Shown in pieces: positions 27,501-34,261 of a stretch of DNA of 34,261 nucleotides (its first letter is position 1; the number at the start of each line of letters is the position of its first letter). Source of the stretch: Sulfuricurvum sp. (GTDB taxonomy: Bacteria; Campylobacterota; Campylobacteria; Campylobacterales; Sulfurimonadaceae); NCBI RefSeq assembly GCF_028688295.1, contig NZ_JAQTYM010000022.1:1-34261 (forward strand), in the 5' to 3' direction. The position numbers were made by a program, and so were the translations under genes. The notes under the pieces are model-generated. The model searched no databases. It saw nothing but the letters and a program-made list of their open reading frames with translations, and was not told the origin of the DNA.

Positions 27501-28138
27501 ATACAATGATAGGAAATAGTGGAGACAACCTGCTTGATGGCGGGCTTAATGCCGATATTATGAGTGGCGGAGCAGGGAATGATACCTATGTGGTTGATAA
27601 TATTGCAGATAAGATTACTGAGGCAGTGAGCAGTGGAAATGATAGTATTTATAGCAGTGTAAGCTATACATTGGGATCGCATATAGAAACACTAATTTTG
27701 AGCGGAACTGCAAATATTAACGCAACTGGCAGTACTCAGAGTAATACTTTGATCGGTAATAGCGGTAATAATATTCTTAATGGTGGTCTTGGGATTGATA
27801 TATTGACTGGAAACGGTGGAACAGATAAATTTTATTTTACGAAAACATTGGGTGTCTCAAATATTGATAAAATTACAGATTTTACCCATTTGGAAGATTT
27901 AATATGTTTGGAGGATCTGATTTTTACAAAAATAGGAATTACCTTAGATGTTACCGAGTTTATCAGTGGAAATGGATACAGTAAGGGACTCGATACGAAT
28001 GATCGAGTAATTTATAATACGTCCACAGGAGCTCTGCACTATGATGCAGATGGAAGTGGTGCTGCTATTTCTGTACAGTTCGCTACTCTATCGGGTATAC
28101 CTACAAATCTCAGTTATACTGATTTCGTAATAGTCTAA
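24581..28138 (+). CDS. RTX serralysin-type (M10B) zinc metalloprotease
   Basis: The 1185-residue secreted protease begins with a catalytic domain carrying HEIGHALGLDH at 128-138 (three zinc-binding histidines and the catalytic Glu129) and the Met-turn IMSYF at 161-165, as in serralysins. From about residue 300 onward come calcium-binding RTX nonapeptides (GGxGxDxxx) mixed with eight copies of a longer module starting NDxYVVDN. The end (YDADGSG then a hydrophobic DFVIV) is a typical type I secretion signal; there is no N-terminal signal peptide. ATG 24581 has AGAGAGG 8 bases upstream. No type I ABC transporter, fusion protein or TolC is encoded in the window, and no protease inhibitor gene is recognised. 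It may work with the exported proteins upstream. Confidence 0.9.
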   Translation: MATLSKWTTAQVLNQLNSGYKWSGPSITYTFPTLASAIYGTSELAGFYGFNTAQQSLSTLALRIWDDIIAPSISYTSGSANLEFGNSTTGISYAHAYYPSIGSVWMSANYADLLSPTIGKHSYVSLAHEIGHALGLDHSGNYNGSGTWKPSNYYDSTVYTIMSYFGPSWGVGLQAGLGLVAWADWIGADGQMYSPQTPMLHDILTMQSMYGADTQTRLGNTIYGFNSTIVDESAAIYDFSSNAHPILTLYDTGGEDTLDLSGWLGNSTVNLNPGSFSSGNSMTNNISIAYNTIIENGIGGSGDDILIGNSIANILDGGIGADKMSGGNGDDIYVVDNIRDIVTESSMGGIDTVRTSINYTLSGYVENLTLLGATALNGIGNTLNNILIGNSAANVLTGGSGNDRLDGGNGLDTMLGGIGNDTYVVDNVGDIVSEMTVLNGTTNAGGVDTVETVLSNYTLGLYFENLTFLGLNGVVGTGNTVNNVIVGADATDRLYGLSGNDTLRGGLGDDTLDGGVGNDILDGGIGADTLIGGSGNDIYVVDNPSDIISETSTLATEIDTVQSSTSWTLSTNLENLKLIGTANINGTGNSLKNTMTGNEGNNIINGGDGVDMMIGGAGDDTYIVDNVGDSISETSSIGNDTVQSSVTYTLSPYIETLMLVGTGNINGTGSTQNNTIIGNSGNNILSGGLGIDTLVGGLGNDTYIVDNIADIVVETSVVSSEIDLVKASVTYTVSDNVEDLLLMGSVHIHGTGNGLNNRITGNSGNNILLGLIGDDILSGGIGNDRLDGGSGLDTMLGGVGNDTYVVDNLGDIVSEMTVLNGVTNAGGIDTIETILSSYTLGANFENLSFMGMDSATGIGNNFNNLIIGSSNSDALYGLTGNDILRGGMGSDILEGGIGNDTLDGGIGADTMTGGTGNDIYVVDDLNDTIIETSVLSTEIDTVQSYISYVLENNVENLTLLGSGNLSGTGNTLKNTMIGNSGDNLLDGGLNADIMSGGAGNDTYVVDNIADKITEAVSSGNDSIYSSVSYTLGSHIETLILSGTANINATGSTQSNTLIGNSGNNILNGGLGIDILTGNGGTDKFYFTKTLGVSNIDKITDFTHLEDLICLEDLIFTKIGITLDVTEFISGNGYSKGLDTNDRVIYNTSTGALHYDADGSGAAISVQFATLSGIPTNLSYTDFVIV
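25770..27800 (+). repeat. 1143-base tandem super-repeat in the RTX gene
   Basis: A block of several RTX modules occurs twice in tandem. AACGATC of the GNDRLDGG motif is at 25784 and at 26927, and GGTAATAGCGG of GNSGNN is at 26612 and at 27755, both exactly 1143 bases (381 residues) apart. The distinctive EMTVLNG-TTNAGG/VTNAGG segment also appears in both copies. The identical offset at both ends shows no net insertion or deletion since the duplication. The second copy loses similarity near the C-terminal secretion region. Confidence 0.8.
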
Positions 28139-28141
28139 CCA

Positions 28142-30658
28142 TTACATCTGTTTTTTCGTTCTGCTTGTCGCCTCGGCTGTGCGCGGATCATCGGGCCAGT
28201 AATGTTTTGGGTAACGCCCTTTTAGCTCTTTTTTGACATCACTGTAGGAACCCTCCCAGAATCCTATGAGATCGCGGGTTACCTGTATCGGACGGCGGGC
28301 AGGGGAGAGTAGATGTACCAGTAAAGGGAGTTTTCCCTCCATGACGCTCGGATGCTCACTTAGTCCGAAAACCTCCTGTATCCGCACCGCCAATATCACC
28401 GCTTCGGGATTGGAATAATCCAGTGCAATAGAACTTCCTGTCGGGGCGATGTAGTGTGTCGGCAATAGAGCATTGATCCGTTGAGTTTGTTCCCACGTTA
28501 GCTGCGCAGAGAGAATGCTATAGAGATCGAGATTCTCACATTCACGTAGAGAACTTTGGGTCGTGAGGTGGGGCAAGAGCCATGTTTCCAAAGAATCCAA
28601 GAGGGCTGCATCGCTAAAATCTCCATAGGCATTCACGGGATCATAATGATGCAGTGCCATGAGACGATGGCGCAGAGAGAGTGCTTGTGCTGAGAATGAG
28701 AGCGAGTTCAGCCCATGCAGACGAATCCCCTCTAAAAGAATCCGGCTAACCTCCGCAGGATCAGGGTTAAGGAGCGGATGTGAGTCGATGAGGATTGCTC
28801 CGATGCAGAGTTGCTCTCTGGCCTCGACACGTTTTGTATCACTATTCCACGTGATCTTTTTTTCACGCTCGAAGAGATCGGGGAGATAGTGCTTTAGTAA
28901 ATCGATATCGAGAGGGGCACAGAGATAGATTCGTGCCATCGATGAGTTACCATCGTTTTGTGTGATGATGAGCCACTCTTCACCGACTAAATCATCCTCT
29001 GCGGATAACACGGATTCTTTGGCGTTGCTCATGAGATAGCGTCTCTCTTTTGGGTTGCGTTGACGGGCAATACGGTCGGGATAGGCCAATGTCAGTAAAA
29101 TCGCTATCATCGAAGAGGGGAAATCCGAGGACAAACGAAGTGTTGTATGGAGCCGTCCTGAGAGTTCACGTGCTGATTTTACGATGATCGTTGCATTCTC
29201 AACGAGGGTAGGAGAGATACGGTTTTCACGGAGGTAATCTGAGAGTATCCAAAAACGCTCACTCATGTCCGAAGAGGAAAAAGGGGTTTTGGCGTATAGA
29301 TCGCGTTCGTGTAGCATTGCGGCGAGAAGGATTGCCTCGGATTCATATCCCATATTGCGCCCGATGAGTATCATGTGGGCTAAACGGGGATGAATCCCTA
29401 AACCCATCATCTCTTTTCCATGTTCGCTAAGATGCCCTCGCTGATCAATCGCCCCTAATGCACGAAGGAGTGAACGCCCATGCTCTAGTGCTTTCATTGG
29501 TGGCGGATCGATCCAAGAGAGTTCCGAATCACCCCATGCGCTAAGCTCCAATGCCAATGGGGTAAGATCGCACAAACGAATTTCGGGGGATTTATGGGCT
29601 ATGAGGGTGTGGTGCTGCATCTCACTCCAAAGGCGGTAACATTTTCCCGCTCCTAGCCGTCCGGCACGACCGGCGCGCTGCTCGGCTGACGCACGTGAAA
29701 TCTTTTGGGTGACCAGTTGCTCCATCCCACTGTGAGGGTCAAATGTGAGGACTTTTTCTAAACCCGAATCGACAACGATTTTGATTCCTTCGATAGTGAG
29801 ACTCGTTTCGGCGATGTTTGTGGCGAGGACGATTTTACGTTTAGGGCTAGGGGCGATGGCACGCTCTTGTGCTTCTTTGGAGAGTTCACCGTACAGTGGA
29901 GCGATATCGACATCCATCGAGCGGCAATGCTCTCTTAGAGAGGTTTCCAGCGCTTTAATCTCATAGGTTCCGGCTAAAAAGACGAGGATATCCCCCTCAT
30001 CGTTTGAGAGGATGGTTGGGATTAGGCTCATCAGCGCAGAGAGTATTTTTTTAGGCTCGATGAGGGGAATGTTGGGCTCTCGATACTCAATAGCGACGGG
30101 AAAACTACGTCCCTCACTACTAATAAGAGGAGGGTGGTTTAAGAGTGTTTGGAGAGTTCGGGTATCGAGCGTTGCCGACATCACCATGATCTTTAAATCT
30201 TCGCGTAAAAATTCCTGAGACTGGAGGGAAAAAGCGAGGGAGAGATCACTGTGGAGATGGCGCTCATGAAACTCATCAAAGAGTATTAGAGCGATATTCT
30301 CCAAAGAGGGATCGTTTTGGAGCATACGGGTTAAAATCCCCTCGGTGACAACGAGGATTTTAGTCTCCTGAGAGAGTTTTTTCTCCGAACGGATTTGATA
30401 ACCGACCCGCTTTCCTACACTCTCACCCAACAACTGTGCCATACGTGACGCGGCGCTGCGAGCAGCGATACGGCGGGGTTCTAAGATGATGATCTGTTTG
30501 CCTAGTAGCCATGGTTCATCGAGAAGAGCGAGGGGGACGGCGGTCGTTTTCCCCGCACCCGGAGGGGCTTGGAGGATGAGACGATTATGTGAAAGTAGGG
30601 TGGATCTGATTGTAGAGATTTGCTCCCAAATAGGGAGCGTTTGGAGTGTTTGAAACAT
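28142..30658 (-). CDS. hrpB: ATP-dependent RNA helicase HrpB
   Basis: The 838-residue protein is a DEAH/DExH-type helicase of the HrpB family. Walker A is APPGAGKTT (31-39), motif II is DEFH (128-131), motif III is MSATLD (near 157), and motif VI is QRAGRAGR. The C-terminal HrpB extension ends with KGRYPKHYWPDDP, a family signature. Its cellular role is not settled; links to mRNA processing or surface attachment have been reported for some homologues. The start is preceded by TAATTG: the stop of the upstream gene, a TTG, then ATG 30658. With no ribosome binding site, translation is probably coupled to the upstream gene. It ends 3 bases from the convergent protease gene. Confidence 0.93.
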   Translation of the reverse strand: MFQTLQTLPIWEQISTIRSTLLSHNRLILQAPPGAGKTTAVPLALLDEPWLLGKQIIILEPRRIAARSAASRMAQLLGESVGKRVGYQIRSEKKLSQETKILVVTEGILTRMLQNDPSLENIALILFDEFHERHLHSDLSLAFSLQSQEFLREDLKIMVMSATLDTRTLQTLLNHPPLISSEGRSFPVAIEYREPNIPLIEPKKILSALMSLIPTILSNDEGDILVFLAGTYEIKALETSLREHCRSMDVDIAPLYGELSKEAQERAIAPSPKRKIVLATNIAETSLTIEGIKIVVDSGLEKVLTFDPHSGMEQLVTQKISRASAEQRAGRAGRLGAGKCYRLWSEMQHHTLIAHKSPEIRLCDLTPLALELSAWGDSELSWIDPPPMKALEHGRSLLRALGAIDQRGHLSEHGKEMMGLGIHPRLAHMILIGRNMGYESEAILLAAMLHERDLYAKTPFSSSDMSERFWILSDYLRENRISPTLVENATIIVKSARELSGRLHTTLRLSSDFPSSMIAILLTLAYPDRIARQRNPKERRYLMSNAKESVLSAEDDLVGEEWLIITQNDGNSSMARIYLCAPLDIDLLKHYLPDLFEREKKITWNSDTKRVEAREQLCIGAILIDSHPLLNPDPAEVSRILLEGIRLHGLNSLSFSAQALSLRHRLMALHHYDPVNAYGDFSDAALLDSLETWLLPHLTTQSSLRECENLDLYSILSAQLTWEQTQRINALLPTHYIAPTGSSIALDYSNPEAVILAVRIQEVFGLSEHPSVMEGKLPLLVHLLSPARRPIQVTRDLIGFWEGSYSDVKKELKGRYPKHYWPDDPRTAEATSRTKKQM

Positions 30659-30661
30659 CAA

Positions 30662-31927
30662 TTAAGAAGCAGGTTTGGTCGGATTTGTTTTGTCGTTTTT
30701 AGTCATATTTTGGTTGAGGCGGATGAGCCCTGCCGCTGTATAGACGTTGCGCGGATTCCACAAAATCCATCCGCAGCTACCGAAGTCATCACTAGCGCGG
30801 ATTTGATCTCGAATCTCTTTGTCACCGTAGATACGGCGATCAAACGCGTAGTCACGGAATGCTTGGAGCCACGGTCTATAAGCCAGAGGTGAGCCTCCCG
30901 ATTTTTCGAGTGCTTTATCGAGGGAGTGTTTCACGATCTCATAGTTTGCCGCTACCGGATTGGTGTATCCCGGAATACCTGCATTAAATCCTGATGGGTA
31001 GAGCATTGGAGAGAGATAATCGACATACGGGGCGAGCGCATCGACACGCTGGCCGATTTCGATATCGGCGTTATGCCAGCTGACATAACCGAATATATCA
31101 GCAGAGATGAAAACGTTATACGGGATGAGACGTGTACGGGCACTCTCTAAAAAGCCGCTGATCGCTTGTACACGGTTAGCTTGGTTGTTTTCAACCGAAA
31201 ATTTGATCCCTTTGCGATCCGGAAAACGGACATAATCGAATTGAATCTCATCAAAGCCCGCTTTAGCCGACTCTTCGGCAATATCGATAATGTATTTCCA
31301 AGAGTCTTTGCGGGATGCATCGACCCAGTAAAGTCCCTCTTTATCTTTAAAGAGTGTTCCGTCGGTTTTTTTGACGCCGTATTGTGGATGAGCCGTGACG
31401 TAGGGGGTATCTTTAAATGAGACGATACGGGCGATGGTATAGATCCCCTCCTTTTTCAAATCGGCCACGAATTTCGGTAAATCTTTAAAGAGGATAATCT
31501 CTTGTGCTCCGATTTTGTTAGCGATAGGATTGGCGGTTTTAAAAGCAATTTGCCCGCGATCCATTTTGATGTCGATGACGAGAGCATTAATTTCGGTCGT
31601 ATTAATCAAATTTTTCGCATTTCCCATCAGCTTTGAACTGGTAGCACCGAAACTGGAGAGATAGAGTGCTTTGGGTATGACACGTTCGAGATACATTTTC
31701 CCGCCGCTTTTGTAAAATTTACGTTCATATCCGACTGCGCGTACTCCAATAAATTTGGTTTGCGGAATACGAAATGTACCGTTTTCATCGGTTCGGTACT
31801 CTTTATTGCCGGCGATAACGATGGCGGATGCAATTGGTTTTAAACTCTTTTTATCTAATACAATTCCGCTTGTCGAAGCTCCCCATACAAACGCTGTTAA
31901 CGTCACTAAAAGCACGATTGCTTTCAC
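30662..31927 (-). CDS. Exported DUF4015 putative glycoside hydrolase
   Basis: The 421-residue product has a signal peptide (AIVLLVTLTAFVWG, cleavage near 17) and a small carboxypeptidase-regulatory-like beta domain (about 17-80: SGIVLDKKSLKPIASAIV, RTDENGTFRIP). The main body is DUF4015, a TIM-barrel family grouped with glycoside hydrolases: ALVIDIKMDRG, then AGFDEIQFDYVRFPD around 235-250, then YLSPMLYPSGF. Acidic residues in the FDEIQFDYVRFP strand are the likely active-site region; the substrate is unknown. The start is GTG at 31927 with GGGAG upstream. It shares a transcript with hrpB, with no gap. Confidence 0.88.
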   Translation of the reverse strand: MKAIVLLVTLTAFVWGASTSGIVLDKKSLKPIASAIVIAGNKEYRTDENGTFRIPQTKFIGVRAVGYERKFYKSGGKMYLERVIPKALYLSSFGATSSKLMGNAKNLINTTEINALVIDIKMDRGQIAFKTANPIANKIGAQEIILFKDLPKFVADLKKEGIYTIARIVSFKDTPYVTAHPQYGVKKTDGTLFKDKEGLYWVDASRKDSWKYIIDIAEESAKAGFDEIQFDYVRFPDRKGIKFSVENNQANRVQAISGFLESARTRLIPYNVFISADIFGYVSWHNADIEIGQRVDALAPYVDYLSPMLYPSGFNAGIPGYTNPVAANYEIVKHSLDKALEKSGGSPLAYRPWLQAFRDYAFDRRIYGDKEIRDQIRASDDFGSCGWILWNPRNVYTAAGLIRLNQNMTKNDKTNPTKPAS

Positions 31928-31956
31928 TATTTTCTCCCTCTCAAATCAATTGCGCT

Positions 31957-31962
31957 ATCGTA
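31957..31962 (-). promoter_or_regulatory. -10 box for the DUF4015-hrpB unit
   Basis: On the minus strand TTTTTTTTGCTACGAT ends in TACGAT, close to the TTGCTACAAT form seen at three other genes. It lies 29 bases before the GTG at 31927, leaving room for the GGGAG ribosome binding site. Confidence 0.45.
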
Positions 31963-32045
31963 GCAAAAAAAACGGCATAATGGGGAGGTTTGAAGCGATA
32001 AAATGTTAACATTCGTGAACAAAATACCAAAAAGGTAATATTCAT

Positions 32046-33425
32046 ATGTCATTTACGACTTTAGGGCTTAGCCCGCAGCTTCTAGATACCCTTAGTGAAA
32101 TTGGGTACAGTGAGCCAACACCAATCCAAACACAGGTGATTCCTCTCGTTTTACGGGGTCGTGATGTTCTTGGAGCGGCACAAACAGGGACGGGAAAAAC
32201 AGCGGCATTCGCCCTTCCGATCCTCCATAAACTCATCAGTGCCGGAGGTGCTAAACAAAGCAGTGCCAGAGCGCTAGTGATCGTTCCGACACGCGAACTC
32301 GCCTCCCAAGTGGCTGAAGCGATTGAAACCTATGCACAGGGGCTTGAGATCACAACGCTTGCCCTCTATGGTGGAGCCAATATGGCACGTCAAGCCAAAG
32401 AGCTAGGGGAGGGGGTCGATATCATCGTTGCCACTCCCGGACGTCTTATCGAGCTGAATAAACAAGGGCATGTCCCCCTCTCACGAATCGAGTTTTTAGT
32501 CTTTGATGAAGCTGATACGATTTTTGACATGGGATTTATTCGCGAAGTAGGGCAGATTATCGATCTCCTCCCGATTAACCGTCAAAATATGCTCTTTTCG
32601 GCAACCATGACCCCTGCCGTGAAACAGTTGAGTGAAAAGATCCTCAAAAAACCCCTTTTGATCGAGATCGACAACCTCAAAGCCGCCGATATGACACTGC
32701 GTCAAGTGGTGCATCCGGTTGAAAAAGAGCGTAAAAAAGAGCTATTGTCCTTTTTGATCGGCTCTAACAACTATCCGCAAGTTCTCGTCTTTACCCGTAC
32801 GAAAGTTGAAGCGGATGAGGTAAGTGCCGATCTAACAGCTAGTGGGCTTAAAAACGTTGTTATCCACGGCGATAAAAAACATGGTGCCAGAGATCGTGCC
32901 CTCAGTGAGTTTAGAGAGGGGAGTGCTCGTATCCTCGTTGCCACCGATATCGCCGCACGAGGACTAGATATCGATGGACTGGATGTTGTCATAAACTACG
33001 ATATCCCCCACGTCAGCACCGACTACCTCCACCGTATCGGACGTACCGGACGCGCAGGGAATGATGGTTTGGCGATTACACTCCTCTCTTCGGGTGAGCA
33101 TATCTCATGGTCAAAAATCATCACCATGCTCGGTAAAAACGTTGAGACGATTTTAGTTCCTGGATTTGAACCCCCAGCCGATAATGCACTGGTAAAAACA
33201 CGCGGTAAAAGCCTCTCCAAAGCAGACGAGAAAAAAGAAAAAACAGCCGGAGCATTCGGTAATAAACGTAAAAAAGCTCCCGTTCAGCCGAAATTTGTCG
33301 GCAAGCGCGGACCGCGTTTAGCGCGCGAAGAGGTTGCCGATAAGGGAAATACCTCGACGAGAAACAGTGCCTTTGGAAACACGAAAAAACCTTCCCCTAA
33401 AAAATCGGGCGGACGGGGGAGATAA
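32046..33425 (+). CDS. rhlE: DEAD-box RNA helicase, RhlE-like
   Basis: The 459-residue protein is an ATP-dependent RNA helicase of the DEAD-box family. Motifs run in order: Q motif (LGLSPQLLDTL, PTPIQ at 25-29), Walker A AQTGTGKT (45-52), PTRELA, TPGR, DEAD in VFDEADTIFDMGF, SAT, and HRIGRTGRAG. The C-terminal tail after about residue 375 is Lys/Arg-rich and low in complexity, as in RhlE proteins that act on ribosomes or structured RNA. The sub-family name is less certain than the helicase call. AAAAGG precedes the ATG. It is divergent from the DUF4015 gene, with a 118-base gap. Confidence 0.9.
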   Translation: MSFTTLGLSPQLLDTLSEIGYSEPTPIQTQVIPLVLRGRDVLGAAQTGTGKTAAFALPILHKLISAGGAKQSSARALVIVPTRELASQVAEAIETYAQGLEITTLALYGGANMARQAKELGEGVDIIVATPGRLIELNKQGHVPLSRIEFLVFDEADTIFDMGFIREVGQIIDLLPINRQNMLFSATMTPAVKQLSEKILKKPLLIEIDNLKAADMTLRQVVHPVEKERKKELLSFLIGSNNYPQVLVFTRTKVEADEVSADLTASGLKNVVIHGDKKHGARDRALSEFREGSARILVATDIAARGLDIDGLDVVINYDIPHVSTDYLHRIGRTGRAGNDGLAITLLSSGEHISWSKIITMLGKNVETILVPGFEPPADNALVKTRGKSLSKADEKKEKTAGAFGNKRKKAPVQPKFVGKRGPRLAREEVADKGNTSTRNSAFGNTKKPSPKKSGGRGR

Positions 33426-33428
33426 TAG

Positions 33429-33458
33429 ATAGAGTAGAATATGCTACAATCACTCTAT
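33429..33458 (+). promoter_or_regulatory. -10 box inside an inverted repeat before the third MNT gene
   Basis: TACAAT (33445-33450, within ATGCTACAATC) lies between ATAGAGT (33429-33435) and its exact reverse complement ACTCTAT (33452-33458). The arms flank the -10 box, which suits a repressor site, for instance autoregulation of an antitoxin. It could instead be a weak hairpin ending the helicase transcript. AAAAGGA follows, 5 bases before the ATG at 33478. Confidence 0.45.
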
Positions 33459-33477
33459 TAAAATCAAAAGGACACGA

Positions 33478-33768
33478 ATGCAAAAAGATCAAGCTCTTGA
33501 TATTCTAAAGCAGTTCAAGAATGATTTCGCCGATCATTTCGGTATCGTTCGTATAGGTCTTTTTGGCTCAACTGTCCGTAATGAAGCCACACCAAATAGC
33601 GATATCGATGTAGTGGTGGAAACTAAAACTCCTGATATGTTCGCTATCGTTCATGCTAAAAACACACTTCAAGAACTTTTTCATCTCAATGTTGATGTCA
33701 TCCGCTATCGTGAAAAAATGAATCCCTATCTCAAACAGAATATTGAGAAAGAGGCTATTTTTGTCTGA
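33478..33768 (+). CDS. MNT-domain nucleotidyltransferase without a HEPN partner
   Basis: This 96-residue protein has a complete active site, [15 protein letters not shown], with Gly30-Ser31, Asp42 and Asp44, plus a later NVDVI acidic strand. It resembles the MNT protein at 16522 throughout, including the DF-xxxFG-I/V-xxIGLFGS lead-in. Such proteins normally neutralise a HEPN toxin encoded just downstream. Here the downstream frame overlapping the stop (TTGTCTGA at 33761) runs only 15 codons before a stop inside arfB, so the toxin is missing. The gene may be an orphan antitoxin, or may act on another HEPN protein in trans. Confidence 0.88.
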   Translation: MQKDQALDILKQFKNDFADHFGIVRIGLFGSTVRNEATPNSDIDVVVETKTPDMFAIVHAKNTLQELFHLNVDVIRYREKMNPYLKQNIEKEAIFV

Positions 33769-33782
33769 CAACAAACAAGTTA

Positions 33783-34205
33783 ATGCTGCAAATCTCCCAC
33801 ACCGTTAGTATCCCAGACTCTGAAATCGAAATAAACGCGATCCGTTCTCAGGGAGCTGGCGGGCAAAATGTCAACAAAGTCTCCACCGCGATCCATCTTC
33901 GCTTCGACATAAACGCCTCAACACTCCCTGATTTTTACAAAGAACGCCTCCTTGAGATCACCGATCACCGTATTACCAAAGACGGGATCATCAACATCAA
34001 ATCCCAAGAATCGAGAAGTCAGGAAGAGAACAAAGAAGCGGCATTGGAACGTCTCAAAGAGCTTATCAAAAGTGTTACTATCGTTCAAAAAAAGCGTAAA
34101 CCGACCAAACCGACGAAGAACTCACAAAAACGACGGATGGACAGCAAAACGAAGCATGGGAATACTAAGAAAATGCGGGGGAAAGTGGATAAAGGGGAAG
34201 GGTAA
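33783..34205 (+). CDS. arfB: Alternative ribosome-rescue factor ArfB (YaeJ)
   Basis: The 140-residue protein is a release-factor-like peptidyl-tRNA hydrolase that frees ribosomes stalled on mRNA lacking a stop codon. The catalytic GGQ is at residues 26-28 within [12 protein letters not shown]. There is no stop-codon-recognition domain. The basic tail ([16 protein letters not shown] and on) matches the ArfB C-terminus that enters the empty mRNA channel. Length equals E. coli ArfB. The gene starts 14 bases after the MNT stop with a poor ribosome binding site, so it may depend on read-through from the MNT gene. This is a core gene next to a toxin-antitoxin remnant. Confidence 0.94.
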   Translation: MLQISHTVSIPDSEIEINAIRSQGAGGQNVNKVSTAIHLRFDINASTLPDFYKERLLEITDHRITKDGIINIKSQESRSQEENKEAALERLKELIKSVTIVQKKRKPTKPTKNSQKRRMDSKTKHGNTKKMRGKVDKGEG

Positions 34206-34261
34206 GTTAACCATTTTCTATGGGCAAAATCTCAGAAACAGTAGGAAAAAGCTATACTTAT

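Noticed and set aside
25470-27830. Repetitive DNA that could suggest a CRISPR array or satellite
   Set aside because: The repeats are in one long reading frame and encode RTX nonapeptides and their linking modules; unit lengths and spacers do not fit CRISPR.
17864-28138. A type I secretion system beside the RTX protease
   Set aside because: None of the neighbouring genes has an ABC ATPase, a membrane-fusion protein pattern or a TolC signature; the barrel protein does not look like TolC.
34220-34261. Possible start of another gene at ATG 34220
   Set aside because: Only 14 codons are visible before the window ends and there is no ribosome binding site, so it cannot be supported.

Overview
The window looks like chromosomal DNA from a free-living member of the Campylobacterota (Epsilonproteobacteria), most like Sulfuricurvum or Sulfurimonas. 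The pointers are a fused two-domain CcsBA cytochrome c synthase, a short divergent RecR, dnaJ close to recR (in Campylobacter jejuni, as I recall, these flank racRS), and promoters with a clear -10 box, often TTGCTACAAT, but no obvious -35 box. The genus is an inference; no rRNA or tRNA is present to anchor it.

Layout. 1-325: tail of an MNT nucleotidyltransferase (antitoxin) with a truncated HEPN-like partner. 440-8562: core and sensory genes on the plus strand: a YqiA-like esterase, a chemotaxis receptor, NADP-type glutamate dehydrogenase, CcsBA, and a PAS-like/PilZ protein. 8577-11477, minus strand: a membrane HD-GYP protein with a periplasmic CxxCH haem motif, and dnaJ. 11704-17152: an accessory island between dnaJ and recR. 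It holds a very AT-rich 1143-residue protein joining an HD phosphohydrolase domain to an HSP90/GHKL-type ATPase, a RhuM-family protein overlapping a small antitoxin-like ORF, and an MNT-HEPN pair whose toxin start codon reads ACG. 17187: recR, probably leaderless. 17864-28138: a secreted-protein cluster with a predicted outer-membrane beta barrel, two exported proteins that may share an NTF2-like module, and an 1185-residue RTX serralysin-type metalloprotease. 28142-31927, minus strand: HrpB helicase and an exported DUF4015 glycosidase-like protein. 32046-34205: RhlE-like helicase, a third MNT gene without a toxin, and the ribosome-rescue factor ArfB.

How genes may work together. CcsBA would attach haem to the CxxCH sensor of the HD-GYP protein, and the PilZ protein encoded tail-to-tail with it is a plausible reader of the same c-di-GMP signal. 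The dnaJ-recR island has the look of a defence or conflict locus; the HD-HSP90 protein is the best candidate here for a poorly described system. The three MNT loci share the same 8-base overlap with the next frame but differ in how decayed that frame is: truncated, start codon altered, or lost. The RTX cluster has no type I transporter in the window, so the export machinery must lie elsewhere.

No CRISPR array, insertion sequence, integrase, tRNA or rRNA was seen. No intergenic gap exceeds 300 bases; the largest are about 226 bases (upstream of dnaJ) and 184 bases (upstream of gdhA).
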